Notes under the pieces: model-generated | Told to the model about the DNA's origin: nothing | The model's database searches: none | What the model saw: the letters and a program-made list of their open reading frames with translations, nothing else | Translations under genes and position numbers: made by a program | DNA from: a virus | DNA length: 64,000 nucleotides | Virus record (IMG/VR): IMGVR_UViG_3300022746_000016 | Span: 1 to 64,000 of that record | Reading direction: 5' to 3' (one strand) | Part shown: positions 1 to 9,541 of the stretch, piece by piece | Position numbering within the stretch: the stretch's first letter is position 1 | Layout: every line of letters starts with the position of its first letter

Positions 1-1242
1 AGATGTATAACCAGAACCTGCAGATGTAATATCAACTTCTAAGATACTACCATTTAAAACTACTCCAGTAACAACACCACCAGAAACTGCAACAGATCCA
101 GTTGCGCGTGTACCGATATATTTTAGAGAAGCTGTACCATTAGATACGATACCAGACTTATGTGTTGGTGCTGGTGTAGCAGTTACGCCTGTAACTGTAG
201 CTTCATAGATGTTGTTATTATATTCTACACGTTGACCCAATAAGATACCGATGTTGGCAACCCAAGTATTGGCACCAGAGAAAGGAGGATCGATCTGAAT
301 AGTTGCACCAGAATTGTATCCAGTGCCACCTGCAGAAATATTAACGTTCTGTAACAGTAGCGGATCAGACTCACGATATCCGTCGCCTGCAACAGAGATT
401 GAGGCAAATGTATAATTCTTACCGTTATTTTCTAGAATAACGTTTAAGATCTCTCCGTTAGAGTAAAACTGTGAACGGATAGAGTTAACGACTGGCATAT
501 ATGCATCAGTCAAGAATTTGTTGCGCAGAGCGATTGGAATACTATACATGTATTTCCACATATATCCGTCTGGCATTGTAACTGGATCTACAACAGTACC
601 GATTGGTTTGTATGTAGAAATTGCATTGTTATTATTATCAAGACATTTGTAAACGTTGTACTCGTCTGTTATAACAACAGAGTTAATGTCTTCTAAACGC
701 TGCGCGCCAGAGTAAGCAATGGTAACTTTAGCTTCTGCAGCTGCTCCATCACCACCTCCACCAGAAATAGTAACTGTTGGAACAGAAGTATATCCTCGTC
801 CCTTAGAAACCATTTCGATAGAAACGATAACACCATCCACGATATATGGCACAGCAACTGCGCCAGAACCGCCACCACCAGTGATTGTGATAGAAGGTGG
901 ATCTGAATATCCATAACCACCTGAGATTAGGTTGATACCTTGAACTTCATCGCTGTACTGATCATCGTACATATCCCAAACCTGATTAGCTACCCAGTCT
1001 ACACGTGGGATAACGAATGATACGTCTGTGCTCTTGATTTCTTTTAGAGTGATCATTTCGTTACGTGTTTGTAACTCATAATCGAAACTGTCAATTGGGT
1101 ATGGAGGAGTTGTGTCGTCCACCCAACTAACAGTCTTTCCTAAGAAATAGTAGTAACGTGCATTTCGGTTCTGGATCTCATCGTACAACGCCTCTGCAAT
1201 AGAGTTATGTAGAGGAGACTTCAGTAAAGAAGATGAGCTCAT
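1..1242 (-). CDS. 8: T4 gp8-like baseplate wedge protein, C-terminus beyond window
   Basis: At least 414 codons are open from the ATG at 1242 to the window edge, so the C-terminus is missing. The N-terminal part carries landmarks of T4 gp8: PPYPIDS, then VIPRVDW, then DGYMWKYMYSI (compare PPYPTDS, VIPRRDW and GDGYVWEYLFEI in T4 gp8, from memory). Between and after these lie glycine-rich repeats of the form GGGYGYSDPP / GGGGSGA, a common phage tail beta-repeat that lengthens the protein beyond T4 gp8. It is the last gene of a minus-strand baseplate operon in T4 order (5, PAAR, 25, 6, 7, 8), which supports a wedge role. The gp8 identity is by motif and position. Confidence 0.75.
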   Translation of the reverse strand, partial: MSSSSLLKSPLHNSIAEALYDEIQNRNARYYYFLGKTVSWVDDTTPPYPIDSFDYELQTRNEMITLKEIKSTDVSFVIPRVDWVANQVWDMYDDQYSDEVQGINLISGGYGYSDPPSITITGGGGSGAVAVPYIVDGVIVSIEMVSKGRGYTSVPTVTISGGGGDGAAAEAKVTIAYSGAQRLEDINSVVITDEYNVYKCLDNNNNAISTYKPIGTVVDPVTMPDGYMWKYMYSIPIALRNKFLTDAYMPVVNSIRSQFYSNGEILNVILENNGKNYTFASISVAGDGYRESDPLLLQNVNISAGGTGYNSGATIQIDPPFSGANTWVANIGILLGQRVEYNNNIYEATVTGVTATPAPTHKSGIVSNGTASLKYIGTRATGSVAVSGGVVTGVVLNGSILEVDITSAGSGYTS

Positions 1243-1258
1243 TGAATTTACCTAAAAA

Positions 1259-1711
1259 TTAGCTTACTGTAACAACCCAAGTGATAGCGATAGAGTCGCC
1301 AGCAGCCTTGTTAACAACTGGGAAAGTTGTACGGCAAAGCATTGTACCGCCAGTATTAGCATTGAAAATACCTGCTTCAGTGATAGCACCAGTACCAGTA
1401 CCTGCTGGGAAAGTAGCAGTAGCAGTAACTTGGTTAGCAGAAGATGAGAAAGAAGCCAATGCTACTCGACCAGCTTCAACGCCTAGTGTAGTGTTTGCTA
1501 CAGCTGGGGTTGCAGTACCTGTACCAATTGCCATGAAACCCATAACTGTTGGCACAGAAGTGCCCTGCATACGCGCAGCGATATAAGTCTTACCTGTTGT
1601 AACAACTAGGTTTTTAACCTTGTGTGTTTCTTTAACTTTACCAGAAGCGTCCAGAAGTTGAATCTGTACTTCGCCTGTAGCTTTAAGTTCTTCTTGTTGT
1701 TGAAATTCCAT
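1259..1711 (-). CDS. Virion structural protein of a widespread tail-associated family
   Basis: 150 residues. The N-terminus (VQIQLLDASGKVKET, then NLVVTTGK) and C-terminal part (GAITEAGIFN, then ITWVVTVS) follow a pattern I recognise from many phage structural proteins that start with a short beta-rich domain. No enzyme motif or membrane segment is visible. It lies between the gp7-like and gp8-like genes, so it is probably a small baseplate or fibre-attachment component; that role is inferred from position only. Confidence 0.6.
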   Translation of the reverse strand: MEFQQQEELKATGEVQIQLLDASGKVKETHKVKNLVVTTGKTYIAARMQGTSVPTVMGFMAIGTGTATPAVANTTLGVEAGRVALASFSSSANQVTATATFPAGTGTGAITEAGIFNANTGGTMLCRTTFPVVNKAAGDSIAITWVVTVS

Positions 1712-1736
1712 AAAATTCTCCTATTGAGTAATTGTG

Positions 1737-3959
1737 TTAGCCTGTGAATACGATCGGATTGCCAACATATAATCCACCATCATTTAAGAAGAAGCCAGCT
1801 TCTCCATAAGGGTTAATGTCGATAACGCCTCCAGAATCAGTAGGCGCAGCATTATCATCTCCACCATAGTATGATGGGTCGATAGTAGTTGTGTAAACAA
1901 ATGCTGGTGTCGTTCTATTTAGGTCGGTCGAGCTAGTAGCATCTGTATCAGACATAACTACTTGCTCAGAATCTGCTGTAACACCATCATTAATATAGTG
2001 ACCAGCAACTAAAGACTTAGTTACATCGATAATGTCTGCGCCAGTTCTAGTGCCTAATACGTATAATATAGCGTTTTCAGCCATTAACACTGTTTCATCA
2101 TCATAAACTAGGTCATAGTTAAGGTGATTATCTAGTGCTTTAAACAATGTTAGATACGGCATCGTTCTTGTAGAATCAGTGCCAGTTGTATCTATCATAT
2201 ACACAGACTCTGCGTCTTGTGTAGTGCCATCGTTGATATAGTGGTTTAATGTCAGAGACTTAGAAACTGCAAAATATGGCATTGTTCTTGTAGAGTCTTC
2301 TACATCTCCACCGTCTGCCAGAGAAATAGACTGTGACTCAACATCACCATTGTAATTTAGATTAGTTCCATCGATAGGTTTAGACAGTGTTAAGTATGGC
2401 ATTGTTCTGGTGCTGTCTAAAGCTAATCCAGTTTCAACCATAGTTACATAGTGACCTTCTACGAAGTCATCGTAATTTGATGTCTGATCATCGAAATACT
2501 TGCTAAAATCTAGATATGGCATTGTTCTACCTAGATCTAGCTCTTCTCCGATAGTAGTTGTTGTTACTTCATCTTGAACTGTAACTGCTAAAATCTTAAC
2601 CAAAGATTCTAATGTTTCACTAATATCAAATTCATTACGAATATCATACTCGCCGAAGATAGCCATACCTGAAGGGTGGATCAAGTTCTTAACGACTGTC
2701 TTATATGAGTTCAATGCCTCATCGATCTTAATAACATAAGAGAAGGCTTGGTAGTAGCGACTGTCTTGAATAAAGATTGCATCGTCCAAGAAGCCATCAT
2801 TGTTAACGTAGTAGCCTGGATATTTTGCCAATGGTCCAAGAGTACATTTAAGAATAGCAGGATCGTTACCTGTTGTTGTAGAGTCAACACTAGAGATACC
2901 AAACTCTCGTAATACTAGACCAACGTATGTTCCGTCAAATGCTGGGATTCCAGATTCATCAATGTTATAATCAGAAGTGTTAATCGTACCACTCTCGGCG
3001 AAACCATCTAACTTTTCAGAGATTGTGAGTTGAGTTACAACGTTACTGCCAACTACTGTGTCAACACGTTGTATAATTGTACCCGCTGTGCCAGAAACGT
3101 CTTGTCCCGATTTAGCAGAAATTGTTGTAGTGAAGTCAGTTGTGTAACCAACACCATACTTAATAAACTGAGCCTGTGCGATACCACCATTGGAATCTAC
3201 ACGAGCAACCTTCATAATGGATCCGTATCCATCGAAGTTTCTAATATTGTATAAGTCGCCAATCTTGAAACCAGTTCCAGGTTTTTGGATCTCTAATGTA
3301 GAAGTCGTGGCTAGAATCTCACCAGTAAAGTAGATGCCCGCAACGTCATCGCGATATCGCAGTCTATCGCCAACAGAGATGTTACCGAAGAAACGACGAT
3401 CGATGTAATATTCATAAACGTTGTCTGCAATTTTAACAACACGGTCTACTTCAACTTCAACATATTGGCGACGATCAACTAGAACACGAATAATCTTGTT
3501 TGGTGTAACAACGTCAACTAACTTACCGATTGGATCGTTTGGATGGCCAGTAAGAATCTTGATGAATACTGAAACGTCTTGGTTCCATTTACCATCAGAA
3601 GCACGAAGCATCTGCTTGGCTGGATACTCTACAGAAACGTCTTTATTGAATAAAATTCTGAACAATAACTTGTAAGAAGCCTCAGAACCTTTCGCTCCAT
3701 AATGTTCCTTGATATGTTCCATCAAGAATCGAGGTTCTACCGTAGTGTAAGGTAACTTTGATGCTAGTTCATCTTTGAAGTAGCGAATGAAAGAGTCTAG
3801 TGTTTTATCCAGATCTCTAAGATTACCTAAGTCTTGTTGTGTTGTTTCAAGATAATCATAATACGCTTGTAAGAATGCAACAAACGTACCGTAATCATCT
3901 CGAACAAACTCTGGTAACTGAGACGCTACCAGAGATGATAGCTTTGGTTTAGTAATCAT
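1737..3959 (-). CDS. 7: Large baseplate wedge protein, positional gp7 equivalent
   Basis: 740 residues. The N-terminus (SSLVASQLPEFVRDDY, then FVAFLQAYYDYLE) is typical of a large structural protein in cyanophage-type T4-like phages at the gp7 position. The C-terminal third contains five copies of a degenerate repeat around the core TRTMPYL (near residues 480, 520, 560, 610 and a diverged copy later), with spacers rich in Asp and Thr. It overlaps the gp6 gene by one base (TAATG). I do not see sequence similarity to T4 gp7 itself, so the assignment rests on gene order and size. Confidence 0.6.
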   Translation of the reverse strand: MITKPKLSSLVASQLPEFVRDDYGTFVAFLQAYYDYLETTQQDLGNLRDLDKTLDSFIRYFKDELASKLPYTTVEPRFLMEHIKEHYGAKGSEASYKLLFRILFNKDVSVEYPAKQMLRASDGKWNQDVSVFIKILTGHPNDPIGKLVDVVTPNKIIRVLVDRRQYVEVEVDRVVKIADNVYEYYIDRRFFGNISVGDRLRYRDDVAGIYFTGEILATTSTLEIQKPGTGFKIGDLYNIRNFDGYGSIMKVARVDSNGGIAQAQFIKYGVGYTTDFTTTISAKSGQDVSGTAGTIIQRVDTVVGSNVVTQLTISEKLDGFAESGTINTSDYNIDESGIPAFDGTYVGLVLREFGISSVDSTTTGNDPAILKCTLGPLAKYPGYYVNNDGFLDDAIFIQDSRYYQAFSYVIKIDEALNSYKTVVKNLIHPSGMAIFGEYDIRNEFDISETLESLVKILAVTVQDEVTTTTIGEELDLGRTMPYLDFSKYFDDQTSNYDDFVEGHYVTMVETGLALDSTRTMPYLTLSKPIDGTNLNYNGDVESQSISLADGGDVEDSTRTMPYFAVSKSLTLNHYINDGTTQDAESVYMIDTTGTDSTRTMPYLTLFKALDNHLNYDLVYDDETVLMAENAILYVLGTRTGADIIDVTKSLVAGHYINDGVTADSEQVVMSDTDATSSTDLNRTTPAFVYTTTIDPSYYGGDDNAAPTDSGGVIDINPYGEAGFFLNDGGLYVGNPIVFTG

Positions 3960-5791
3960 TATGAACGACTAGAAGTGAACTGATAGTTGTATCCACCACG
4001 TAGGTCACCAGAAGCTGTTTTATCAGCGATAGCGGTAATCTTCAAGTGGTCTGTGGCAATTTCTGCAACTTGAGTAAGAGCAGAAACTACGTCGTTAGAT
4101 TGTGGAGCGATAGAAATTTCAAAGTCAACATCTGCCAAAGCAGTGATGTTTAGGTTCTTAATATCAACGATACCATTGGCATAGTCAATAGTACCGATCT
4201 GATTGTCTACATAAATCTTAGCAGCGTTTTGTCCATAACGGAACATACGAACATACTTAGAACCATCATCATCAAGATAGTGGATCTGGTCAGAACCAGC
4301 AATATAGAAACCAGTGCTAGAGAAAGATTCCTCAGCAACACCAGAGTAGTAAATAGGGTTAATAATATTTAACAGATACTGAGCAGACACGTTATAACGT
4401 GGTGTCAATTTACGACGAAGCATCACAGTTGTGATATTATTTACGATAGAAGGATCTGTCTCATCGATAAGTTTACTTAGCTTAGAGAAACGGAATACAC
4501 CATCGAATGTTTGAAGGTCGGAATCGTTATAAGAAATAACTGTCTGACGAACAAGGGTAGCGATTTCTGAAGCAGTTTTTGTAGTTTCTTGTTCGTTGTA
4601 GTACACAGCAATATTCAATGCAATATTGATATACTCTGGATCTACAATCTCTGGGATAACAGAAACAACGTTACGTTTACTCAAAACAGAAGAAGTGATA
4701 GCAGCCTTCTGAACAGAAGTTAGCTTAGTCGCATCTTTTGGTTTGATGCAGATAAATGTCTTACCGTATACTGGAGGATTGTTATCCTCACCACCCCAAA
4801 CAGAAACAGATTTTGCTTCTGGTACGTTAGCGTAAATTAGAGCCTTGTAGTCATCTGGAGTAACTGCACGGTTTTGAGCAGCATAGAACTTTGGAGCATT
4901 GAAACGAATACTGTCATTTGATTCTTTATCTGAACCATTAGAAGCGATACCAGTAGTAATAACGTTAACAGTACCACCACCGAGCAGTGTCGCACCATTA
5001 TAGCTAAATGTCTTAGCGCCATTTGCAGCGTCTAAGCTAGAAACGAAATATTCTAGGTGAACTACGTTACCAGAATTTAATGCACGACCAATATTACCAT
5101 CACCGAATGTGATTTCATAAAGACCATCGTCGATTTCTTTAACCCAGAAAGATTTTGATGTAGGTGTCGCATTTACAACTGTGTCTGAATTAGACCATGT
5201 TTCGTACAAACTAGAAGTTGGATTCTCTTGAACCTGCACCTTCAGTGTAGATAAGTCTACGTTAGCATTTGGAATCAGATAACGTGTACCAGAGCCAACA
5301 ACATACTTATATGTCAATGGCTTACCTTCTACAATTTCAACATCAGTGAATGTATAAGCGTTATTGGATTTAGAAGATGTAACAGATCCTGTATTAAAGA
5401 AAGTATATTGAGCACCATCTACGTTTGTAGTGAACTCTGAGAATGCAGGTAGTGTAATCGCAGAAGGAGAATTAGTTCCACCAGAAACAGTTACTGTTAC
5501 GATAGCTCTTGCACAAGCGGCAGAACGTGGAGTGTAACCAAGCATCTTGGCAAGTGACACGACGCTATTGCGTTTACGCGCAGACTCCAAGAACATCTCA
5601 TTGATAGCCATGTTGTTATACAGAGCATTATAGTGAGTGTTATAAGCAAGAACGTCTAACAAAACGGACATTGCAGAACCTTCAAAATCATAATCTTGAA
5701 ACTGCTCTTGTCCCTTTAGGAATTCTTTTAAGTTAGACTTGATGTTATCGAAGTCTAATTCTGTTACGTTAATTTTCTTATTCGTTGCCAT
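3959..5791 (-). CDS. 6: Baseplate wedge protein gp6 (gpJ-like)
   Basis: 610 residues, close to T4 gp6 length. The start ELDFDNIKSNLKEFLKGQ and the conserved AYNTHYNALYNNMAINEMFLESA-type helix (around residues 50-75) are hallmarks of the gp6/gpJ family. The middle part has YFVSSLDAANGAKTF and PDDYKALIYANVPEA. gp6 forms the ring that joins baseplate wedges. It is translationally coupled to gp25 upstream (adjacent at 5791/5792) and to the gp7-like gene downstream. Confidence 0.92.
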   Translation of the reverse strand: MATNKKINVTELDFDNIKSNLKEFLKGQEQFQDYDFEGSAMSVLLDVLAYNTHYNALYNNMAINEMFLESARKRNSVVSLAKMLGYTPRSAACARAIVTVTVSGGTNSPSAITLPAFSEFTTNVDGAQYTFFNTGSVTSSKSNNAYTFTDVEIVEGKPLTYKYVVGSGTRYLIPNANVDLSTLKVQVQENPTSSLYETWSNSDTVVNATPTSKSFWVKEIDDGLYEITFGDGNIGRALNSGNVVHLEYFVSSLDAANGAKTFSYNGATLLGGGTVNVITTGIASNGSDKESNDSIRFNAPKFYAAQNRAVTPDDYKALIYANVPEAKSVSVWGGEDNNPPVYGKTFICIKPKDATKLTSVQKAAITSSVLSKRNVVSVIPEIVDPEYINIALNIAVYYNEQETTKTASEIATLVRQTVISYNDSDLQTFDGVFRFSKLSKLIDETDPSIVNNITTVMLRRKLTPRYNVSAQYLLNIINPIYYSGVAEESFSSTGFYIAGSDQIHYLDDDGSKYVRMFRYGQNAAKIYVDNQIGTIDYANGIVDIKNLNITALADVDFEISIAPQSNDVVSALTQVAEIATDHLKITAIADKTASGDLRGGYNYQFTSSRS

Positions 5792-6184
5792 TTATCGTGT
5801 TCTCTCTAGCGTTAAGTCAAGAGTAAGTGGTAGGTTGGTATTTACAATTTTGAACTCAATAGTGACACCAACTGTATATTCATCTGGATTGACAACCACA
5901 ATTACGTCCATAACCTGAACACGTGGTTCAAAGTTGTCGATAGTATCCAAGATTCCTCGACGAAGCATAACCTCAAGCATTGGTGTTGATGGTTCGAACA
6001 ACATCTTCTTGATCGGACTGCCGATTTCGCTGTGGAAAGGTCTTTCGTAGTTGCTTGTTAGAATCAGATTTTTCAGACTAGTTTTGATAGCGTTTTCATC
6101 AAATCTGCGTGATACGTCACCAGTCACAGGATGAGCGGTGAAGTTAAAGTCTAAATCTGAGAAGATTCTTGTATTGCGTGCCAT
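5792..6184 (-). CDS. 25: Baseplate wedge protein gp25
   Basis: 130 residues, matching gp25. The core SNYERPFHSEIGSPIKKMLFEP is the diagnostic gp25/gpW lysozyme-like-fold motif (YERPF....G), followed by IDNFEPRVQV. The family connects sheath and wedge and has no proven enzymatic activity. It sits directly upstream of gp6, as in many contractile tails. Confidence 0.93.
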   Translation of the reverse strand: MARNTRIFSDLDFNFTAHPVTGDVSRRFDENAIKTSLKNLILTSNYERPFHSEIGSPIKKMLFEPSTPMLEVMLRRGILDTIDNFEPRVQVMDVIVVVNPDEYTVGVTIEFKIVNTNLPLTLDLTLERTR

Positions 6185-6197
6185 ATTCTTATTTAGG

Positions 6198-6509
6198 TTA
6201 TTCTATGAAAGTCTTTGCATCTCCGTCTGCAACTTGATCGCCGTCAGCGACTGGATCATCAACTCTTGCAGCGAGATTACCTTCAAAGTATGTTTTTGAA
6301 GCACCAGAAGTTATCTGTCTTAGTGCGTCTTGATGTAAAGTACCAACTATGTTAGTGTGGTCTTCGAACTGATCACCAACTACACCGATTAGCTTACCAC
6401 CAACATAACTCTTAGAACATTGAATCTTTTTTGTTAGTGGGGTGGGTGGAGCAGTAGGAGTTTCTACAGAACCCTTACTCATCGCACCCTTGTAAGTTAC
6501 CGCTGTCAT
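6198..6509 (-). CDS. PAAR-repeat spike tip protein (T4 gp5.4-like)
   Basis: 103 residues. After a proline-rich linker (TPTAPPTPL) it has PAAR features: VVGDQFEDH, ALRQITSGASKTYFEGNLAARVDDP. PAAR proteins cap the membrane-piercing spike and bind a metal near the tip. It overlaps the start of the gp5 gene by four bases (ATGA), in the position of T4 gene 5.4. Confidence 0.85.
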   Translation of the reverse strand: MTAVTYKGAMSKGSVETPTAPPTPLTKKIQCSKSYVGGKLIGVVGDQFEDHTNIVGTLHQDALRQITSGASKTYFEGNLAARVDDPVADGDQVADGDAKTFIE

Positions 6510-9500
6510 ACCTTCTTAGCTTTCGGTGGAATAGAATCCAACAGAACAAACCCAGATGGGATACCTTTAGAATCACGTTTGTATACAGCGTCGTTTACCA
6601 TAGTGAATGCCATCTTACGGTTTCCTTGTGGTTTGTAACCAGTGTGGATCCAAACAGACTCTGGATAACGATACTCTAGAATCAATTGATCGTATGTGAT
6701 CAACTTCTCTAGTTGCTGAACTAACTGATATGTCTTATTGTAACGATCTGGTAACAACAATGCGATATCGAAACAATGACCCTTACAGTGATCAGAGAAT
6801 GGAGACTCAGTTGGCACAACACCCTTTAGGCGATAACCAGAAGAAATCTTCCATTGTTTGTTGTATCCACCAATACCACCTGGAAGTGCTTCTAGGTATG
6901 GTTCGAGAATGTTCTGAGCAGACATAGCTAAGTTACACACAATCTCTTGGACAGTGTAAATACGTTCAGCAGAGTTTGCAGATTCTTTAAGCATCTGGTC
7001 GACCAGTTTATGCTTACCATTAACACCACCATCCATACACATACCAAGAGTGAAGTTCTTAGAAAGGGTGTAGTCGTTCGTAAAGTTCTTAGTACCGTAG
7101 ATAATCTTACAATCTACTGGAATCTGCTTGCCAGAACCGCCTGATGGTGTACCAGCTTCTTCAGAAGCAACTGGAGCAGGAGCACCTGGAATTCCAGCTT
7201 GTGTCTGAGCATTAGAAGCTGCGCGTCCTTCTGGAGTTGAGTAGTCCTCTGGAGTCTCATTAGCTGCAAGTTCTTCAGTCTGGCGCTCAGGTGGAATCAG
7301 ATATGGCACAGAAGGGCTAACTGGAGAACCAGCTGGAGGTGGAGTAAGTTCAACAACTGTGGCACCGTCAGCACCGTTGCCGAATTGACCTTCAGCATAG
7401 TCGGCGTGCAATGTACCTCCAGCAAGAATACTCATATCTGCTGCGGATTCAGTATTTACTGTTTCACCTTTATGGCTAATAGAGTTTGCTTCTACAGCAA
7501 AAGACCCACCCGCTTTAACTAGAATGTCTCCACCAGCAGCGATGTACATATCATTGGCAACACCAAGATCTACGTTATTGCCAACTCTGATGTTTGCGTT
7601 CTGAGAAACTTCAATATTGGCATCAGTTCTGGCAAACACGTTTAAGTTACCATCAACAGTAATGTTGCACTCTCCACCAACGTGGATGCATCCATTACGT
7701 TCCATCAAAGTGAACTTGTCGCCGACAATGTAATTTGTTACAGAACCATTAGCATCAATCTCTTGGAATGTTCCTGCGCGATGGTATGTGTGAATACGTT
7801 CTTGGCCAGGAGTATCATCAAACTCTTGTACGTGACCAGACTCAGTCTCGAATACTTTATTATATGGATACTTTGCGCCAAATGGTGGAGCAGGTTGATC
7901 CCACGATCCACTATCAAGCGCCTTTGGAATTCCTTTAACTATGTTGGAGTCTTTCTTCTCAACGATAGTTCCATCTATGATACCACGTGCCAGACGGTTA
8001 GTGTCTGGTTCATTCAAATATTCTTGAAGTGGATATTTGTTGTTAGGGTCACGGAAACCAGTATTGTCTGTGCCACGTTTGATCGACTCAGCAGAAGGTC
8101 CAGGTGTTCCATTAAAATCTGCAGGAGGTGCTGCTGGTGGAGCACCAGCATCTTTATCTACAGAACCAGTCGATTGAGATCCATAGAAATATTCATAGTA
8201 TGCAGTTTTCTTAGCAGTGATGTCTGGTGAGTTTACACCGACAGCTTTCTTAGCTGCATAAAAATATCCAGGGTGGTCTGTAGGTTTAGTGCCCTTTGCT
8301 ACACGATCCTTAATATAGAGAGCAGCAACCAAAGCTGACACGTTAATATCAGAATCTAATGAATCTGGATTGTTAATCAAGTCGATGTTTATGCCTTCAG
8401 CTTGAGCAAGTTTCTGATATCGAGCATAGTTTGCGCGTCCAGTTAACTGAATGAAACCACGACCGTAATACTTACCACCATCTTCATCTGTTAAGTTTCC
8501 AAGGAAACCTTTACCACGTTTAGTTGGACCATATGCCCAAGAGAAGAACTGCTCACGTGTGATGCCTTTCTTAGAAGCATCAGAGTATCTTGCGATATCT
8601 TCATCAGTGGCAAATGAGTAGATCTGCTTCATACGAGAAGCTGAGTAGTTATATGATTCTAGCTGTGGAATCCAACGTGTTTCACCACCAGCGATACCCA
8701 ATAATGCACACTTTTGTTCTTTAGTGGTTAGTCCAACTTTATCACAAGCAGCAATAAGTGCTTTGATACCTGCAGATGACTTAGAAGTATCTGGAGATTC
8801 TTTAGGTGGTGGAATAGTTGGAATAGAAACGTTTGTGTCTGTTCTTGCTGGAGCACCAGCTTCAGGAGCAGCTACAACAGGAGTGCCATTACTTGTAGTT
8901 ACAGGCAGTCCAGTTGCAGTTGTTAATACACCTTCTAGCTTGCTTTTGTTAACCGCATCAATGTTAGTTGCAGCTGGTTTAAAGGTAATGATGTTCTCAC
9001 CATAACCTGTGACAATCTCGCTAATTGTAATCTGAGTAGAATTATCTACAGTGACGATAAAACAGTTATCTGATAATCCAAACCCAACAACTTTCATATT
9101 AGCAGTTAAGCCAGTTGTTAGATCAGTTCTTCCTGTTTCTCTATCAATGAATGTTAGTTTGGTGCCGTTGGTTGGTCCATCTACTGTTCTAAGAACAATA
9201 TCTTTTAGTTTTGTAGAACCTTCAATAGCTGTTCCACTATCGTCGTCTTCAATAGCTTTAGGTGCTTGTGGAATGCCACCGATAGTACCGAACATAATTG
9301 GTTGTTGCTGAGCATCATCCATAAATCCAATAATGACAGTAGTACCTTCAACTGGACCGATTGGGGTAGCACCAATACCGTTCATCGCAGCAGATGTAAC
9401 TGATTGGACTGGCACAGACCATGGTAATTGTTCAGTTGGTAACTGAGCCTTGTCGTGTGTATGAAGTCCTACAATACGAACTTGGCAACGACCAAGTTGT

Positions 9501-9541
9501 AGTGGATCTTGTCTATTTTCAACTACGCCTGTATAAAACAT
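6506..9541 (-). CDS. 5: Baseplate hub/spike gp5 with GH19-like and M15 peptidase domains
   Basis: 1011 residues, almost twice T4 gp5. Residues 1-95 are the gp5 OB fold (GVVENRQDPLQLGR, LPWSVPVQSV, GPVEGT). A flexible Pro/Thr linker leads to a chitinase-like GH19 domain at about 258-455 (GGETRW with candidate acid E287; GRGFIQLTGRANY at 360-372). About 590-735 is a repetitive valine/asparagine-rich gp5C-type triple beta-helix. The C-terminus (about 860-1000) looks like an M15 peptidase: SxHxxG...D at S916, H918, G921, D925 and ExxWxH at E961-H966. T4 gp5 instead carries a lysozyme domain. The protein should pierce the envelope and cut both glycan and peptide bonds locally during entry. Domain order is seen; activities are inferred. 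Confidence 0.88.
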   Translation of the reverse strand: MFYTGVVENRQDPLQLGRCQVRIVGLHTHDKAQLPTEQLPWSVPVQSVTSAAMNGIGATPIGPVEGTTVIIGFMDDAQQQPIMFGTIGGIPQAPKAIEDDDSGTAIEGSTKLKDIVLRTVDGPTNGTKLTFIDRETGRTDLTTGLTANMKVVGFGLSDNCFIVTVDNSTQITISEIVTGYGENIITFKPAATNIDAVNKSKLEGVLTTATGLPVTTSNGTPVVAAPEAGAPARTDTNVSIPTIPPPKESPDTSKSSAGIKALIAACDKVGLTTKEQKCALLGIAGGETRWIPQLESYNYSASRMKQIYSFATDEDIARYSDASKKGITREQFFSWAYGPTKRGKGFLGNLTDEDGGKYYGRGFIQLTGRANYARYQKLAQAEGINIDLINNPDSLDSDINVSALVAALYIKDRVAKGTKPTDHPGYFYAAKKAVGVNSPDITAKKTAYYEYFYGSQSTGSVDKDAGAPPAAPPADFNGTPGPSAESIKRGTDNTGFRDPNNKYPLQEYLNEPDTNRLARGIIDGTIVEKKDSNIVKGIPKALDSGSWDQPAPPFGAKYPYNKVFETESGHVQEFDDTPGQERIHTYHRAGTFQEIDANGSVTNYIVGDKFTLMERNGCIHVGGECNITVDGNLNVFARTDANIEVSQNANIRVGNNVDLGVANDMYIAAGGDILVKAGGSFAVEANSISHKGETVNTESAADMSILAGGTLHADYAEGQFGNGADGATVVELTPPPAGSPVSPSVPYLIPPERQTEELAANETPEDYSTPEGRAASNAQTQAGIPGAPAPVASEEAGTPSGGSGKQIPVDCKIIYGTKNFTNDYTLSKNFTLGMCMDGGVNGKHKLVDQMLKESANSAERIYTVQEIVCNLAMSAQNILEPYLEALPGGIGGYNKQWKISSGYRLKGVVPTESPFSDHCKGHCFDIALLLPDRYNKTYQLVQQLEKLITYDQLILEYRYPESVWIHTGYKPQGNRKMAFTMVNDAVYKRDSKGIPSGFVLLDSIPPKAKKV

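Noticed and set aside
7682-8230. A 182-codon plus-strand frame inside the gp5 gene
   Set aside because: Cys/Ser/Ile-rich shadow with no start signal, antisense to a well supported structural gene.
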